A stretch of DNA of 64,000 nt from Paenibacillus senegalensis JC66 (lineage in GTDB: Bacteria > Bacillota > Bacilli > Paenibacillales > NBRC-103111), in the NCBI RefSeq assembly GCF_000285515.1, contig NZ_HE610959.1, positions 107,885 through 171,884 on the forward strand, given 5' to 3'. The notes below the pieces were generated by a model, which was not told the DNA's origin, made no database searches, and was given only the letters and a program-made list of their open reading frames with translations. Shown here one piece after another: positions 16,729 to 25,490 of this stretch. The stretch's first letter is position 1. Each line of letters opens with the position of its first letter. A program made the translations under genes and the position numbers.

Positions 16729-16861
16729 AGTCTACTTTCCTAGAATACAAGTTACGAAGACAAAACTCAACCTTTATTTTAACGCTGCCCAGTCAACCGC
16801 TGTCCTGATTGGGGTTCTAATTTTTCCCAATCCAAAGTCACCCTCTCCCCGGCTCCGCTCT

Positions 16862-17944
16862 TCAATTTGCCGAGTATAAAGCTTCCAGCTTTGCAATGGT
16901 TCTAAGCACATAGTCCATCTGCTCATCCGTACCTATCGAAATTCTTAGTTTAGTGTGTAACGGCGGAGCTGTAAAATAACGCACATAAATGTGATGTTCC
17001 TGCAAGAGCCGGTGAATTCGTTGAGCCGTTAGCCATGGGGAGAAAGCTGATGGTTCACACAGAACAAAATTGGTTTCTGATGGGAGTACCTGAAAACCTA
17101 AATTCTTCAAAGAACTGCTGAACAGATCACGTGTCTGCTTTGTTTTTCTAACGTTCATCTTCATATAGTCTTGGTCATCCAATGCCGCCAGAGCGAGCTG
17201 CTGGCTAACAGCACCTAGATTATAGAGTTCCTTCACTTTTCCCAATCCTTCAATGACCGCTGCTGAAGCAAAAACGCTGCCCACCCTGATTCCGCTCAAG
17301 GCATAGGCTTTAGAAAAAGTTCGCAGTACAACAACATTGGAAAAGCTCTGCAAAAGCGGCAGCATCGATTCTCTTTCCCCATCTACATATTCCATATACG
17401 CTTCATCCACAATGACAAGCCCGCGAAAGCTCGAGGCGAGTTCTTCAAGCTCTGCTCTTTCAGTCAAAATCCCGGTTGGGGCATTGGGATTTACTACGAC
17501 AAGCGCATCAGCCCCCGATGCTGCCATCGCTCCAATATCAAGGGTATTATCTTCACGCAGTGGAATTTTTACGCAATGGGCCCCTGCTAACTGTGCCGCC
17601 AAAGGATACAGAGCAAAAGATGGATCAGCTGCTGCCACCGTACCTGTGCCTATACATGCGCGAAATAGCAGAGTGATTAATTCGCTTGTTCCATTGCCGC
17701 ACAAAATTTGTTCAGGCGGAATCCCGTGTATCTCTGCAAGCCGATTTCTTAACAGTATAGCGGAAGGATCGGGATAGTGTCTTATACGATTCTCTGCCAT
17801 ATTGGATAATACCTCTAGTACTTTGGGGGACGGCGGATAAGGACTCTCATTCTGGTCAAGCTTGAGAACCACACCATCTTCGGGAATACGTTCACTCTTT
17901 GGATATGGAGTAATCCGGTTAACATAGGGTAATAAATAGGTCAT
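16862..17944 (-). CDS. hisC: histidinol-phosphate aminotransferase family protein
   Basis: 360 residues of fold-type I PLP aminotransferase. Seen are KLDQNESPYPPSP near the N-terminus, GNGTSELI, NPNAPTG, DEAYMEY and the PLP-binding Lys in RTFSKAYALSGIRVG, then RISIGT near the end: the HisC set. It converts histidinol phosphate and 2-oxoglutarate to imidazole-acetol phosphate and glutamate, or the reverse. No other his gene is near, so it could be the second, broader HisC copy common in bacilli, working on aromatic keto acids. GGAGG and AGAGG precede the ATG. Confidence 0.88.
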   Translation of the reverse strand: MTYLLPYVNRITPYPKSERIPEDGVVLKLDQNESPYPPSPKVLEVLSNMAENRIRHYPDPSAILLRNRLAEIHGIPPEQILCGNGTSELITLLFRACIGTGTVAAADPSFALYPLAAQLAGAHCVKIPLREDNTLDIGAMAASGADALVVVNPNAPTGILTERAELEELASSFRGLVIVDEAYMEYVDGERESMLPLLQSFSNVVVLRTFSKAYALSGIRVGSVFASAAVIEGLGKVKELYNLGAVSQQLALAALDDQDYMKMNVRKTKQTRDLFSSSLKNLGFQVLPSETNFVLCEPSAFSPWLTAQRIHRLLQEHHIYVRYFTAPPLHTKLRISIGTDEQMDYVLRTIAKLEALYSAN

Positions 17945-18137
17945 CCTCTATACCTCCACTCTACCTCTGCATAGATGTTTTGTCGCTTGCTCTTATTGCA
18001 GCGAAAGCCCAAAAAAGAGACTAGAGGGCACATCTTTTCCGGGTAAAATAGAGTATAAGCCGAAGCCGCCTGCCCGCAAATGGCCAGATTGCCAAATTTA
18101 CAGATGACAGCATCTGTTGCTGCCATTACTGAAATAA

Positions 18138-18187
18138 AACACCCAAGAATGTCTGGTTCTACAGCATTCTCGGGTGTTGACTTTTTT
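18138..18187. terminator. terminator downstream of the yqkE-like gene
   Basis: AACACCC-a-AGAATG (18138-18151) pairs with CATTCT-c-GGGTGTT (18165-18178). The minus-strand tail TTTTATTTC and the plus-strand tail GACTTTTTT would both work. The rest of the 374-nt stretch 17945-18318 contains no convincing gene. Confidence 0.7.
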
Positions 18188-18318
18188 AAGATGTCATACT
18201 AAAATGCCAGCTTCTTTTGGGACAGGCTCCTGTTTTTGTATGCAATCATTCACATAGTAAGAGCCGGTGCCGGGAGGCCCGCTAAACTTCACAGTCCTGC
18301 TGCCGCTCGAGCAGCTGG

Positions 18319-18597
18319 TTATTTGAATTTTTTCCAATTCAGGTTGCTGGTTTTTAAAAGATGCTCAAAGTCATTTTCCAATCGCTTAAGCTCAGCTTTT
18401 CGCGCTTCGGCTGCCTGCCTTTTCCTCTCCCGTTCCTGCGCTTCCTCCTGCTCCTTCAAATCCGCAGCCTTAGCCTTCAATTGTTGGATCACACCCGGGT
18501 CCAAGCGATCTTTCAAAGTGGGTTGATCTTCTGCTGTTCGCTTCTCGGGTCTGGCGCCTGAAACCGACCTGCCTTGGGCAGCTTTGTTGTTAGGCAT
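18319..18597 (-). CDS. yqkE: YqkE/DUF3886 family small charged protein
   Basis: A 92-residue, strongly charged protein. After a disordered, Ala/Arg-rich start comes LTLKD-like PTLKDRLDPGVIQQLK, a long helical coiled-coil stretch rich in Lys, Glu and Arg (about residues 40-75), and the C-terminal motif TSNLNWKKFK. This agrees with my memory of B. subtilis YqkE, whose role is unknown. AAGGAGGG lies seven bases before the ATG at 18597. A terminator follows. Confidence 0.75.
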   Translation of the reverse strand: MPNNKAAQGRSVSGARPEKRTAEDQPTLKDRLDPGVIQQLKAKAADLKEQEEAQERERKRQAAEARKAELKRLENDFEHLLKTSNLNWKKFK

Positions 18598-18733
18598 GGC
18601 TAATCCCTCCTTGTTCATGTCAGCTTTCAGGATATCCTTACCTTTAGCTTACACTACTCTGAACGAAAACCCAATGCCTGCAGCTGCTATACTAGCAAAG
18701 ATTTTGCGTTTTCTCTATCCGCTCGATCTCCGC

Positions 18734-20563
18734 TTAGACGACCTCGAGCTGCGGCTTGTCGAAACGGCTCTCCTCACCATTGACTGGCTCCCTATCCTTT
18801 TCCTGCTGGATCCCCTTTTCTGAATCGGGACTGTTGACATAAAGCTGATAAGCATCTGCAGCCATAATCCATTCCTCATTGGTTGGAATCACCATAACTT
18901 TTATCGGGGAGTAAGGACTGCTGATAAAGCCTTCACTGCGCATATTTCGGTTAGCCTCCGGATCCAGGATGACACCTGCAAATTCGAGACCGTTACAAAT
19001 TTTTTGCCTTACTTCCGCATGATTTTCCCCGATTCCAGCAGTGAAAATAATACCATCCACTCCGTTCAAGATAGCCAGATACAGCCCGATATAGCTGTGC
19101 AAACGGCTGGTGAACATTTGCAAAGCAAGCTGACACCTTTCAATCCCAGCTTTCGCGCCAGCGGTCACCTCGCGCAAATCGCTAGATACGCCGGAGATAC
19201 CGAGCAGCCCGCTGTTTTTGTTTAAAATTTCGATAGCGCCGGCCGAATCGGTTCCTTCAATCTCCTCTATATAAGGGATAATCGCGGGATCAATATTTCC
19301 GCTTCTCGTTCCCATAGCGAGACCGGCTAACGGCGTCATGCCCATCGAGGTATCAATCGATTCCCCGTACCGGATCGCCGTTACGCTGACCCCGCTGCCT
19401 ATATGGCAGCTGATGAGGCGCAGCTTCTCCTTCGGCGTTTCCATTATTTGCTCCGCACGATTCATTACATAACGGTGTGAGCTGCCATGAAATCCGTATT
19501 TACGTATTCCGTACTGCTCGTAATATTTGTAGGGCAAGGCGTAAAGAAACGAGGAAGGCGGCATAGTTTGGTGAAATGCCGTATCGAACACTGCCACATG
19601 CATGGCCTCGGGCAGAATTTTTTCTGAAATTTCAATGGCCAGCAAATTGATCGGGTTGTGCAGGGGAGCAAAGCGGCTGTACTCTTTAATTTTTTGCTTA
19701 ACCTGTTCGTCGACAATGACCGAGCCTTTGAATGCTTCTCCCCCGTGCACCACGCGGTGGGAAACGATCGAAATCGCGTAGGATGAATAACGGTCAACAA
19801 TAGATTGGAGGACCGTTTCGTACTCGCTGCTTTTTACATTTTGTATCGTTTCTTTAGCGATCAGCCGTGCCGTAGGCATCTCATAAAGGCGATACTTCAC
19901 CGAAGAGCTTCCGCAATTAAGCACAAGCACAAGCTGCTTTTCCTGCTTGCGCAGCTTTTCATAAGAAATGGCCTGCTCCTTCTCGTCCTCGGGGATGATG
20001 ACTTCAAGCTCCATCCCATTGCGCAGCCCGGCGGCATTCGCTTCATCAGTGTCAATATGAAATTCCAGGCGGTAGTCTTTATGCACCCGGCAAAGCACGT
20101 TTTCCAATACGAGCGAGCGGGCTCCTTCGACCTCTACACATACAAGCTGCTTGTCTTTGACGCCGAACCTTTCAGCATCCTCATTAGAAAAATGGATGTG
20201 GCGAAATGCCAGAATAACCCCTTCATCCAGATTCACTTCACCGTAGGGACCGACAACCGTGAGCCCTGCGCTTCCCCTTAAATCTCCCGAATCCCTAATG
20301 GGAGGATCTATGCCTAGAAGATAACTGTCGGTTCTGGAAACCTCTACTTGCGTTTGGTTACGGACAGGTCCCAGCACCCGGACGTTATTTATTTTCCCTT
20401 TGGGTCCGATCAAGGTCACCGTCTCTTCTGCGGCGTATTGCCCCACCTGCTTCAGATCCCTTAATTTAGTCAATTGATGAAATGGTCCAAACAGCTCCTT
20501 GAGATGCTGCTCGGATAAGTGAATGTGGCGATTGGATATTCCTACAGGCACTCTCATGTCCAC
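18734..20563 (-). CDS. PduL-type phosphotransacylase fused to acetate/propionate kinase
   Basis: One 609-residue chain carries two enzymes. Residues 4-192 form a PduL domain: NRHIHLS (His13, His15), RHIHFSNEDA (His122, His124) and EFHIDTDEAN (His169), the His set that holds zinc. Residues 211-578 form an AckA domain: LNCGSSSVK, HRVVHGG, DTAFHQTMP, RKYGFHGSSHRYV, TSMGMTPLAGLAMGTRSG and IFTAGIGEN. A 20-residue Lys/Glu linker joins them. The expected route is acyl-CoA + Pi to acyl phosphate + CoA, then acyl phosphate + ADP to acetate or propionate + ATP. In the kinase, the usual HLGNG appears as HIGSG. The start may be GTG 20563 or ATG 20557; AAGGA precedes both. No microcompartment shell genes are near. 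Confidence 0.92.
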   Translation of the reverse strand: MDMRVPVGISNRHIHLSEQHLKELFGPFHQLTKLRDLKQVGQYAAEETVTLIGPKGKINNVRVLGPVRNQTQVEVSRTDSYLLGIDPPIRDSGDLRGSAGLTVVGPYGEVNLDEGVILAFRHIHFSNEDAERFGVKDKQLVCVEVEGARSLVLENVLCRVHKDYRLEFHIDTDEANAAGLRNGMELEVIIPEDEKEQAISYEKLRKQEKQLVLVLNCGSSSVKYRLYEMPTARLIAKETIQNVKSSEYETVLQSIVDRYSSYAISIVSHRVVHGGEAFKGSVIVDEQVKQKIKEYSRFAPLHNPINLLAIEISEKILPEAMHVAVFDTAFHQTMPPSSFLYALPYKYYEQYGIRKYGFHGSSHRYVMNRAEQIMETPKEKLRLISCHIGSGVSVTAIRYGESIDTSMGMTPLAGLAMGTRSGNIDPAIIPYIEEIEGTDSAGAIEILNKNSGLLGISGVSSDLREVTAGAKAGIERCQLALQMFTSRLHSYIGLYLAILNGVDGIIFTAGIGENHAEVRQKICNGLEFAGVILDPEANRNMRSEGFISSPYSPIKVMVIPTNEEWIMAADAYQLYVNSPDSEKGIQQEKDREPVNGEESRFDKPQLEVV

Positions 20564-20853
20564 TCACATCCTTCATATATTCATAGTCTACTGCTAGTCT
20601 TAACGAAGCCGGATTAAAAACGCCGACCCCAGTGAAGGAACTGCAGCTTGCCAAGCCTCATATATGCAGCTTCATGGCGGTGTTATGTGACCTGCTTGCT
20701 GCTTCCCTTCTACTTTTATTAAACCGGATCAAGCCAGTTATGTATAGGGATAATGGGGTTTTGTGAAAAATTGTTCAAAGTTTTCTGACGATTTTTAGAC
20801 ATATTTGGCTGCCTGTATAAATTCCGCGAAACTATAGCTAGCAAAGCCGCAGC

Positions 20854-20867
20854 TGTAAGCGGTTAAT
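20854..20867. promoter_or_regulatory. cre-like site (CcpA)
   Basis: TGTAAGCGGTTAAT matches the catabolite response element TGWAANCGNTNWCA at 12 of 14 positions. It lies about 290 bp upstream of the PduL-AckA gene and 180 bp upstream of bioB; ackA and pta are CcpA-activated in B. subtilis, so the first is the likelier target. Nothing else is evident in 20564-20936. Confidence 0.4.
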
Positions 20868-20936
20868 TGTATTACAGCCCGTTCCATTACAGTATGATGA
20901 TGCAGGATGTCTCACTATATTTTTTAAACCTGCCGA

Positions 20937-21010
20937 TTGTTTGAGAAGGAAAATTGTGCTACACTACGGTTCAATATGTTAACCAATTATAAATAATTAA
21001 CGGTTAACAA
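20937..21010 (+). promoter_or_regulatory. bioB promoter with BirA operator
   Basis: TTGTTT (20937-20942) and TACACT (20960-20965) are 17 bp apart. Just downstream, GTTAACC (20978-20984) and GGTTAAC (21002-21008) form a 7-bp inverted repeat with a 17-bp spacer, flanked by A/T, close to the Bacillales BirA site TTGTTAACC-N15/16-GGTTAACAA. Biotinyl-AMP-bound BirA would block transcription. Confidence 0.8.
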
Positions 21011-21044
21011 TTAACATACCCTCAAAATGGAAAGGAGTTTATCT

Positions 21045-22070
21045 ATGTCAACCTACCCTCATACCCCCACCTCCAACCGTGATGGACTCAGTCCATGGCT
21101 CTCTATGGCTTATCAAGTATTAGCCGGGAAGCCGTTAAGCGATAATCAAGCGCTCTCCATTCTGGAAGCCCATGACGACGAATTGCTTGAAGTCCTGCAG
21201 GGAGCTTTTATTCTTCGCAAGCGCTATTTTGGAAGGAAGGTGAAGCTTAACCGAATACTGAATGCAAAAAGCGGACTTTGTCCCGAGGACTGCGGCTACT
21301 GCTCACAATCCGCCGTTTCGACTGCTGCTATAGCCAAATACTCTCTATTGGACAAAGAGACAATTGTTAATGAAGCTAAACTCACCTTGAAGCAGCAAAT
21401 TGGCACCTTTTGCATAGTTGCTAGCGGAAGAGGCCCGAGCAGACGGGAAGTAGAGCAGGTCGCGGCGGCAGTGAGGGAAATCAAGCAAAGCATGCCGTTG
21501 AAAATTTGTGCCTGTCTTGGCATTTTAAGCGCCGAACAAGCCCAGCTTCTGAAGGAAGCTGGTGTCGACCGCTATAATCATAATCTGAACACGCCCAGGG
21601 AGCATTTCTCGCAGATCACTACCACCCATACTTATAACGACCGGGTTTCAACCGTCAACCAAGCCAAGCTAGCGGGACTGTCCCCCTGTTCCGGCTGTAT
21701 TGTCGGCATGGGAGAAACGAAGCAGGAATTGATACAGCTTGCCAGAGAGCTTCATGAGCTGGACGTCGACTCGATCCCGGTCAATTTCCTGATGCGGATT
21801 GCAGGCACCCCCCTGGCTCAGCAGCCTGCTGCTCTTACACCCCGTTATGCGCTGAAGGTGCTCGCCTTGTTCCGCTATATTTGCCCAAGCAAAGAAATCC
21901 GGATTTCCGGGGGACGCGAGCTCCATTTGCGTTCTTTGCAGGCTCTTGGACTTTATGCCGCTAATTCTATATTTGTGGGAGATTACTTAACTGAGGAGGG
22001 ACAGAGTTCTTCCCAGGATCATCAAATGATAGAGGATTTGGGGTTTGAGATTGAGGTGTGCGCATTATAA
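21045..22070 (+). CDS. bioB: biotin synthase
   Basis: A 341-residue radical SAM enzyme that inserts sulfur into dethiobiotin. The CPEDCGYCSQ motif (Cys79, Cys83, Cys86) binds the [4Fe-4S] cluster; the [2Fe-2S] ligands are also present: Cys in GTFCIVASGRGP, Cys in KICACLG, Cys in PCSGCIVGMGE and Arg in IRISGGRE. AAAGGAG stands seven bases before the ATG at 21045, so the longer frame from 21027 is not used. A BirA-type operator controls it. No other bio gene is in the window, so the pathway is scattered or the cell takes up dethiobiotin. Confidence 0.96.
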   Translation: MSTYPHTPTSNRDGLSPWLSMAYQVLAGKPLSDNQALSILEAHDDELLEVLQGAFILRKRYFGRKVKLNRILNAKSGLCPEDCGYCSQSAVSTAAIAKYSLLDKETIVNEAKLTLKQQIGTFCIVASGRGPSRREVEQVAAAVREIKQSMPLKICACLGILSAEQAQLLKEAGVDRYNHNLNTPREHFSQITTTHTYNDRVSTVNQAKLAGLSPCSGCIVGMGETKQELIQLARELHELDVDSIPVNFLMRIAGTPLAQQPAALTPRYALKVLALFRYICPSKEIRISGGRELHLRSLQALGLYAANSIFVGDYLTEEGQSSSQDHQMIEDLGFEIEVCAL

Positions 22071-22114
22071 TCGGATTCATCCGAATAACGGACGGAATGC
22101 AGACAGGGGAATTC

Positions 22115-22150
22115 AAGCAAAAAAGGCCGCGGTCGCCATGACCGGGCCTT
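22115..22150 (-). terminator. terminator of the VanY-like gene
   Basis: Minus strand: AAGGCC-cg-GTC pairs with GAC-cgc-GGCCTT around a short loop and is followed by TTTTTGCTTG. Confidence 0.8.
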
Positions 22151-22160
22151 ATATACACAA

Positions 22161-23018
22161 TCAATTAGATACGGGGACAACACCGTAATATTCTTCCAGC
22201 GTCCAATCGTTTGCCTGCAATTCTGTTGCCAATTCAATACCAACATACCGTAAATGCCAAGGCTCGTATTGATAGCCTGTGATGTGCTCCTTGCCCTCGG
22301 GATAACGGATAATGAATCCATGCTCATGCGCATGCTCAGCAAGCCACAAAGCTTCAGGCGTGCCGCCAAAGCAATCCTGCACCGCACAACTGCCATCACT
22401 AGAGGTTACGTCTATAGCGAGGCCGGTTTCATGCTCGCTGTGGCCTGGAACGGCGCTATAGGTTTTCGCTTTTTCCTCGCCATCCCGATCCACGTACCTT
22501 TTAAACAAAGCAGCCTGAGTAGAATGGGAGCGATAAGCGGAGACTCCTGCCAAATAGATGCCATCCTGCTCGGCGGCTGCGAACAAGACTTCCAGTGCGT
22601 CAGCTGCCTCCTGCCGGAGCATTCGTTTTTCAATTTTCTCTGAAAAAGTAAACCTTACGTCCGGATAAACCAAATCCGTAGGAGCATAATCTTCCGGTAG
22701 CCCATACTCCTTGTTGACCATTACTGTCACACTGTGGGGATCTGTATCTACAGGCACCGCCTCTGGAGTTACGCGGCCGCCCTCAGCTTCTCCAAGAGAG
22801 CCATCCCCCTCATCCCCTGCCTCATTGTCCCCGCCGCCGGGCTGCTCATTGGACTCATCTTGTCCCGGAGAAGGAGGGGCTGGAGATTGTGTGCCCGGGG
22901 CTGAAGTTTGCGTGCCCGGGGTCGGACTCGCAGACGGAACAGTATCTGCTGGCGTGCTGGCTCCGCAGCCGCTTAATACAATTAGACTTAGCAAAAAAAT
23001 AATACCTGATTTAACCAA
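22161..23018 (-). CDS. VanY-type D-alanyl-D-alanine carboxypeptidase lipoprotein
   Basis: 285 residues. A signal peptide ends in the lipobox LSGC (Cys18), followed by a Pro/Ser/Glu/Gly-rich linker to about residue 95 that would span the wall. The catalytic domain is peptidase family M15B: SAYRSHSTQ, SEHETGLAIDV (zinc His and Asp) and the third ligand in EPWHLRYVG. It removes terminal D-Ala from peptidoglycan stems on the cell surface. The TTG start at 23018 has AAAGGAAG eight bases upstream. There is no vanRS or vanH-type neighbour, so it is a housekeeping wall enzyme rather than a glycopeptide-resistance gene. Confidence 0.9.
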   Translation of the reverse strand: MVKSGIIFLLSLIVLSGCGASTPADTVPSASPTPGTQTSAPGTQSPAPPSPGQDESNEQPGGGDNEAGDEGDGSLGEAEGGRVTPEAVPVDTDPHSVTVMVNKEYGLPEDYAPTDLVYPDVRFTFSEKIEKRMLRQEAADALEVLFAAAEQDGIYLAGVSAYRSHSTQAALFKRYVDRDGEEKAKTYSAVPGHSEHETGLAIDVTSSDGSCAVQDCFGGTPEALWLAEHAHEHGFIIRYPEGKEHITGYQYEPWHLRYVGIELATELQANDWTLEEYYGVVPVSN

Positions 23019-23111
23019 CCTTAAGACTTCCTTTCATCTGCTCTACAGCTTTGCAAAACCATAATATAGAGCGTTTGTTATCATTTCAATAAATTATGAA
23101 GGCCTATATGC

Positions 23112-23744
23112 TTATTCATGCGTATAACGCTCAGATTTTATAGGCTTGGAATGTCCCCTGCGGAAGCTTTTATAATGTAAGGCGACAAACAGCAGGGTTA
23201 GAACAATACAGAATAATATGTAGGAATAAATAAGCAGCTGGATATTCGTATCCGGAAAAACAATGGACGAGCTAATGATTCCAAAAAGCCAAATATGGGA
23301 CAGATTACCCAGAAAGGAAGAAGCCAAATATGCCTTTATACTAATTGGGGACATAGCCGACATAAAGGAAATTAAATTATTAGGCATAATCGGCAGAGTA
23401 CGGAGAAAAATAATGGTCCACACTCCGTACAAAGACATATAGCGCTGCCACTTCTCGTACTTCATTAACCGCTCATTCCATTTTTTATTTAACCGGCCGA
23501 AAAACAGATGACGGCAGCATAAAAAAACGATAATCGCGGCCGCTGTTCCAGTCATCCAGCTCGATAATAACCCGCCTTTAATGCCCAGCACCGAGATGTG
23601 GAGCATAATCAGCGTTGCGAATGGAAACAAACCTAGGAATCCCTGGATTACCGCCAGCGGAAGCGTGATAAATATGATGGCATAACCATCCAACTGGGTT
23701 AGCTCAAGCAGCCAGTCTATAGCTTGCTGAATAATCTCATCCAC
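23112..23744 (-). CDS. VTT-domain (TVP38/TMEM64-like) membrane protein
   Basis: 210 residues, about five membrane helices. The pattern GLFPFATLIMLHISVLGIKGG, then KWNERLMKYEKWQ on a polar loop and RTLPIMPNNLISFMSAM with conserved Arg and Pro-Asn, fits the VTT superfamily, in the TVP38 branch rather than the DedA branch. Function is not established; relatives scramble or transport lipids. The start is probably GTG 23744 with AGGAG about ten bases upstream. It lies between VanY and a polysaccharide deacetylase, both envelope proteins. Confidence 0.7.
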   Translation of the reverse strand: MDEIIQQAIDWLLELTQLDGYAIIFITLPLAVIQGFLGLFPFATLIMLHISVLGIKGGLLSSWMTGTAAAIIVFLCCRHLFFGRLNKKWNERLMKYEKWQRYMSLYGVWTIIFLRTLPIMPNNLISFMSAMSPISIKAYLASSFLGNLSHIWLFGIISSSIVFPDTNIQLLIYSYILFCIVLTLLFVALHYKSFRRGHSKPIKSERYTHE

Positions 23745-23894
23745 AACGTCCCGACTCCTATCGCCTTAGCGGCAGTATTCTTTTATACTAAGTCATTCCG
23801 GGGTAAAATGCAAAGTAAATCAACCATTTATTGGTACTTGTCATACTTCTGACTCATTATGTTCTCCATTTATTAATAGGAATCAAGAGTAACG

Positions 23895-23930
23895 CAAAAA
23901 AACCGCCTACCTAAGCGGCGTAGCGGTTTT
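23895..23930 (-). terminator. terminator of the polysaccharide deacetylase gene
   Basis: Minus strand: AAAACCGC (23930-23923) pairs with GCGGTTTT (23906-23899), followed by more T and GCG. The stem spans the stop codon at 23911. Confidence 0.75.
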
Positions 23931-25194
23931 CCAGTTCCTTCTTAGAGATCGCAATAATCTTGGGGGTCAGTAGCTCGGACCGGCTTTTCAGACGCTCTGT
24001 CCCTTGGGGATGGATAACATAGAGCAAAAACCTTAAATAATAATGCGTCAGCTTGGAAAAAAAGCCCTCTGGCAGATCCAGAACCGTAAACCCGAGCTGC
24101 CTGGTGCCCCGATGGATAATACTAATGCCGTAAAGCCCCTTGACATCCCGGTATTGCGGATCGTTCTGCATTAGCAGCAGCAGCTGCGGAAGTAAAACTT
24201 CTGTACGGCGGATTAGTTGGATGGCCAAGTGTACGGAGTTTCGTGAGCTCGAGCCTAGACGATAGAGCAGCTTATTATCGAGATGCAGTTCAGCGATCCG
24301 GTCCCCTTTGCAGATCTGCTCCCCGTCTTCAAGCTGAATCGGCTGGCTTCCCCGGTATTCTCTCACCCTTACTTTTAGCAGAGGATTGCTTTGATCAACC
24401 GGAATGATATTAAAGAAAGTGGCAAAGCAGCGTTCCCACAGCATCCAGAAAGCCAACAGCAAACGTCTGCTATTGTGAGCAGGTGTGGCAGCTGCCGTCA
24501 TCAATTCATCTATTCGAACGGTTGCCCAGCTCTGCCTTTGAAGCTCTTCAAGCACTTCCTCCAGAGCTTGCAGCATGTAACGGGGTGCATCGCGATTCGC
24601 TCCCAAGGTGTCTCCGCTATCATGAAGAAGCACAATTGCTCCATCCTTCAAGCCTTCGAGCATTGAATTTTTCAAGCGCTTCTCGGCAACTTTGCTCCGC
24701 CAATCGCCTGTCATCACAGACCACAGGACAATAGTGTAATCTTTCAGCAAAAATAAATCGGTTAAATTAAGCATCCCCCACGGAGGACGGTAGCAGGTTG
24801 GGCGACACCCTGTTATGCGCTCGATAATGTCGGCTGACCGGTCCACCTGCCGGCGCTTCACATTCCAAGGCAGCATGAGCCAATTGCTCTTGTGATCGTA
24901 ATTATGCACTCCAATTTGATGGCCCTCTTCATGCATTCTTAGCAGGAGCTCGGGATACTGCTCGGCCCTGGAGGCAAGCACAAAAAAAGTAGCTTTCATA
25001 TTATGCTTCTTCAACAAGTCCAACAGCTGAGGAGTATACTCCGGGTGTGGCCCATCGTCAAATGTCAGTGCCAATTGGCGATTGCCTTGAAAGCGGCGGA
25101 CGACCCCGATCCCCATTATCCGCGTAATTATCCAAGGCAGCAGCATATATAAGCTGGTAAAAATTAATACAATCAAAAAAATCCTTTTCTCCAT
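23911..25194 (-). CDS. polysaccharide deacetylase with C-terminal YkoP-like domain
   Basis: 427 residues: an N-terminal membrane anchor (about residues 4-26), a NodB-homology domain (about 38-240) with TFDDGPHPEYT (residues 44-54), HNYDH (97-101), RPPWG, LWSVMTGDW and VLLHDSG, then a second domain (about 265-420). The second part (LKVRVREYRG, IAELHLDN, GISIIHRGTRQLGF) resembles B. subtilis YkoP, which is a separate protein there as far as I recall. The enzyme should remove N- or O-acetyl groups from a surface glycan. GGAGG lies seven bases before the ATG at 25194; upstream in-frame ATGs lack a site. The 296 bases to 25490 hold no convincing gene. Confidence 0.85.
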   Translation of the reverse strand: MEKRIFLIVLIFTSLYMLLPWIITRIMGIGVVRRFQGNRQLALTFDDGPHPEYTPQLLDLLKKHNMKATFFVLASRAEQYPELLLRMHEEGHQIGVHNYDHKSNWLMLPWNVKRRQVDRSADIIERITGCRPTCYRPPWGMLNLTDLFLLKDYTIVLWSVMTGDWRSKVAEKRLKNSMLEGLKDGAIVLLHDSGDTLGANRDAPRYMLQALEEVLEELQRQSWATVRIDELMTAAATPAHNSRRLLLAFWMLWERCFATFFNIIPVDQSNPLLKVRVREYRGSQPIQLEDGEQICKGDRIAELHLDNKLLYRLGSSSRNSVHLAIQLIRRTEVLLPQLLLLMQNDPQYRDVKGLYGISIIHRGTRQLGFTVLDLPEGFFSKLTHYYLRFLLYVIHPQGTERLKSRSELLTPKIIAISKKELENRYAA

Positions 25195-25490
25195 CCCTGT
25201 TCCTCCCGGTATTTCCCTTTCCGCTTTCGGCTCTCTAGACATTTGGATGAAATGTGCCGGAACCTTCGTCTCCATACTATTATATTCAAAACATCCTATG
25301 ATTGAAATATATTCTGCCCCGATAGTAAACAAGTCATGTCTGGCTTTTTTAATTTTATGGTGTTGAAATAGCAATGCCGGTCATGGATGAATTCCATTTA
25401 CGCGAATGCTCATGCAAATAGCCTGACTGCAGATATTTATCCGCTGCCAGGCTATCAAATTTATGGTAAAAGTGGATTGGACCGGGAGGC

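Noticed and set aside
17941..18126. Minus-strand 61-codon frame before hisC.
   Set aside because: Overlaps the hisC start region, lacks a ribosome site and shows no domain.
18734..20563. PduL domain as a sign of a bacterial microcompartment locus.
   Set aside because: No shell protein or signature enzyme genes lie in the window and the protein lacks an evident encapsulation tail.
22161..23018. VanY-like gene as part of a glycopeptide-resistance cluster.
   Set aside because: No vanH, vanX, ligase or vanRS gene is present nearby.
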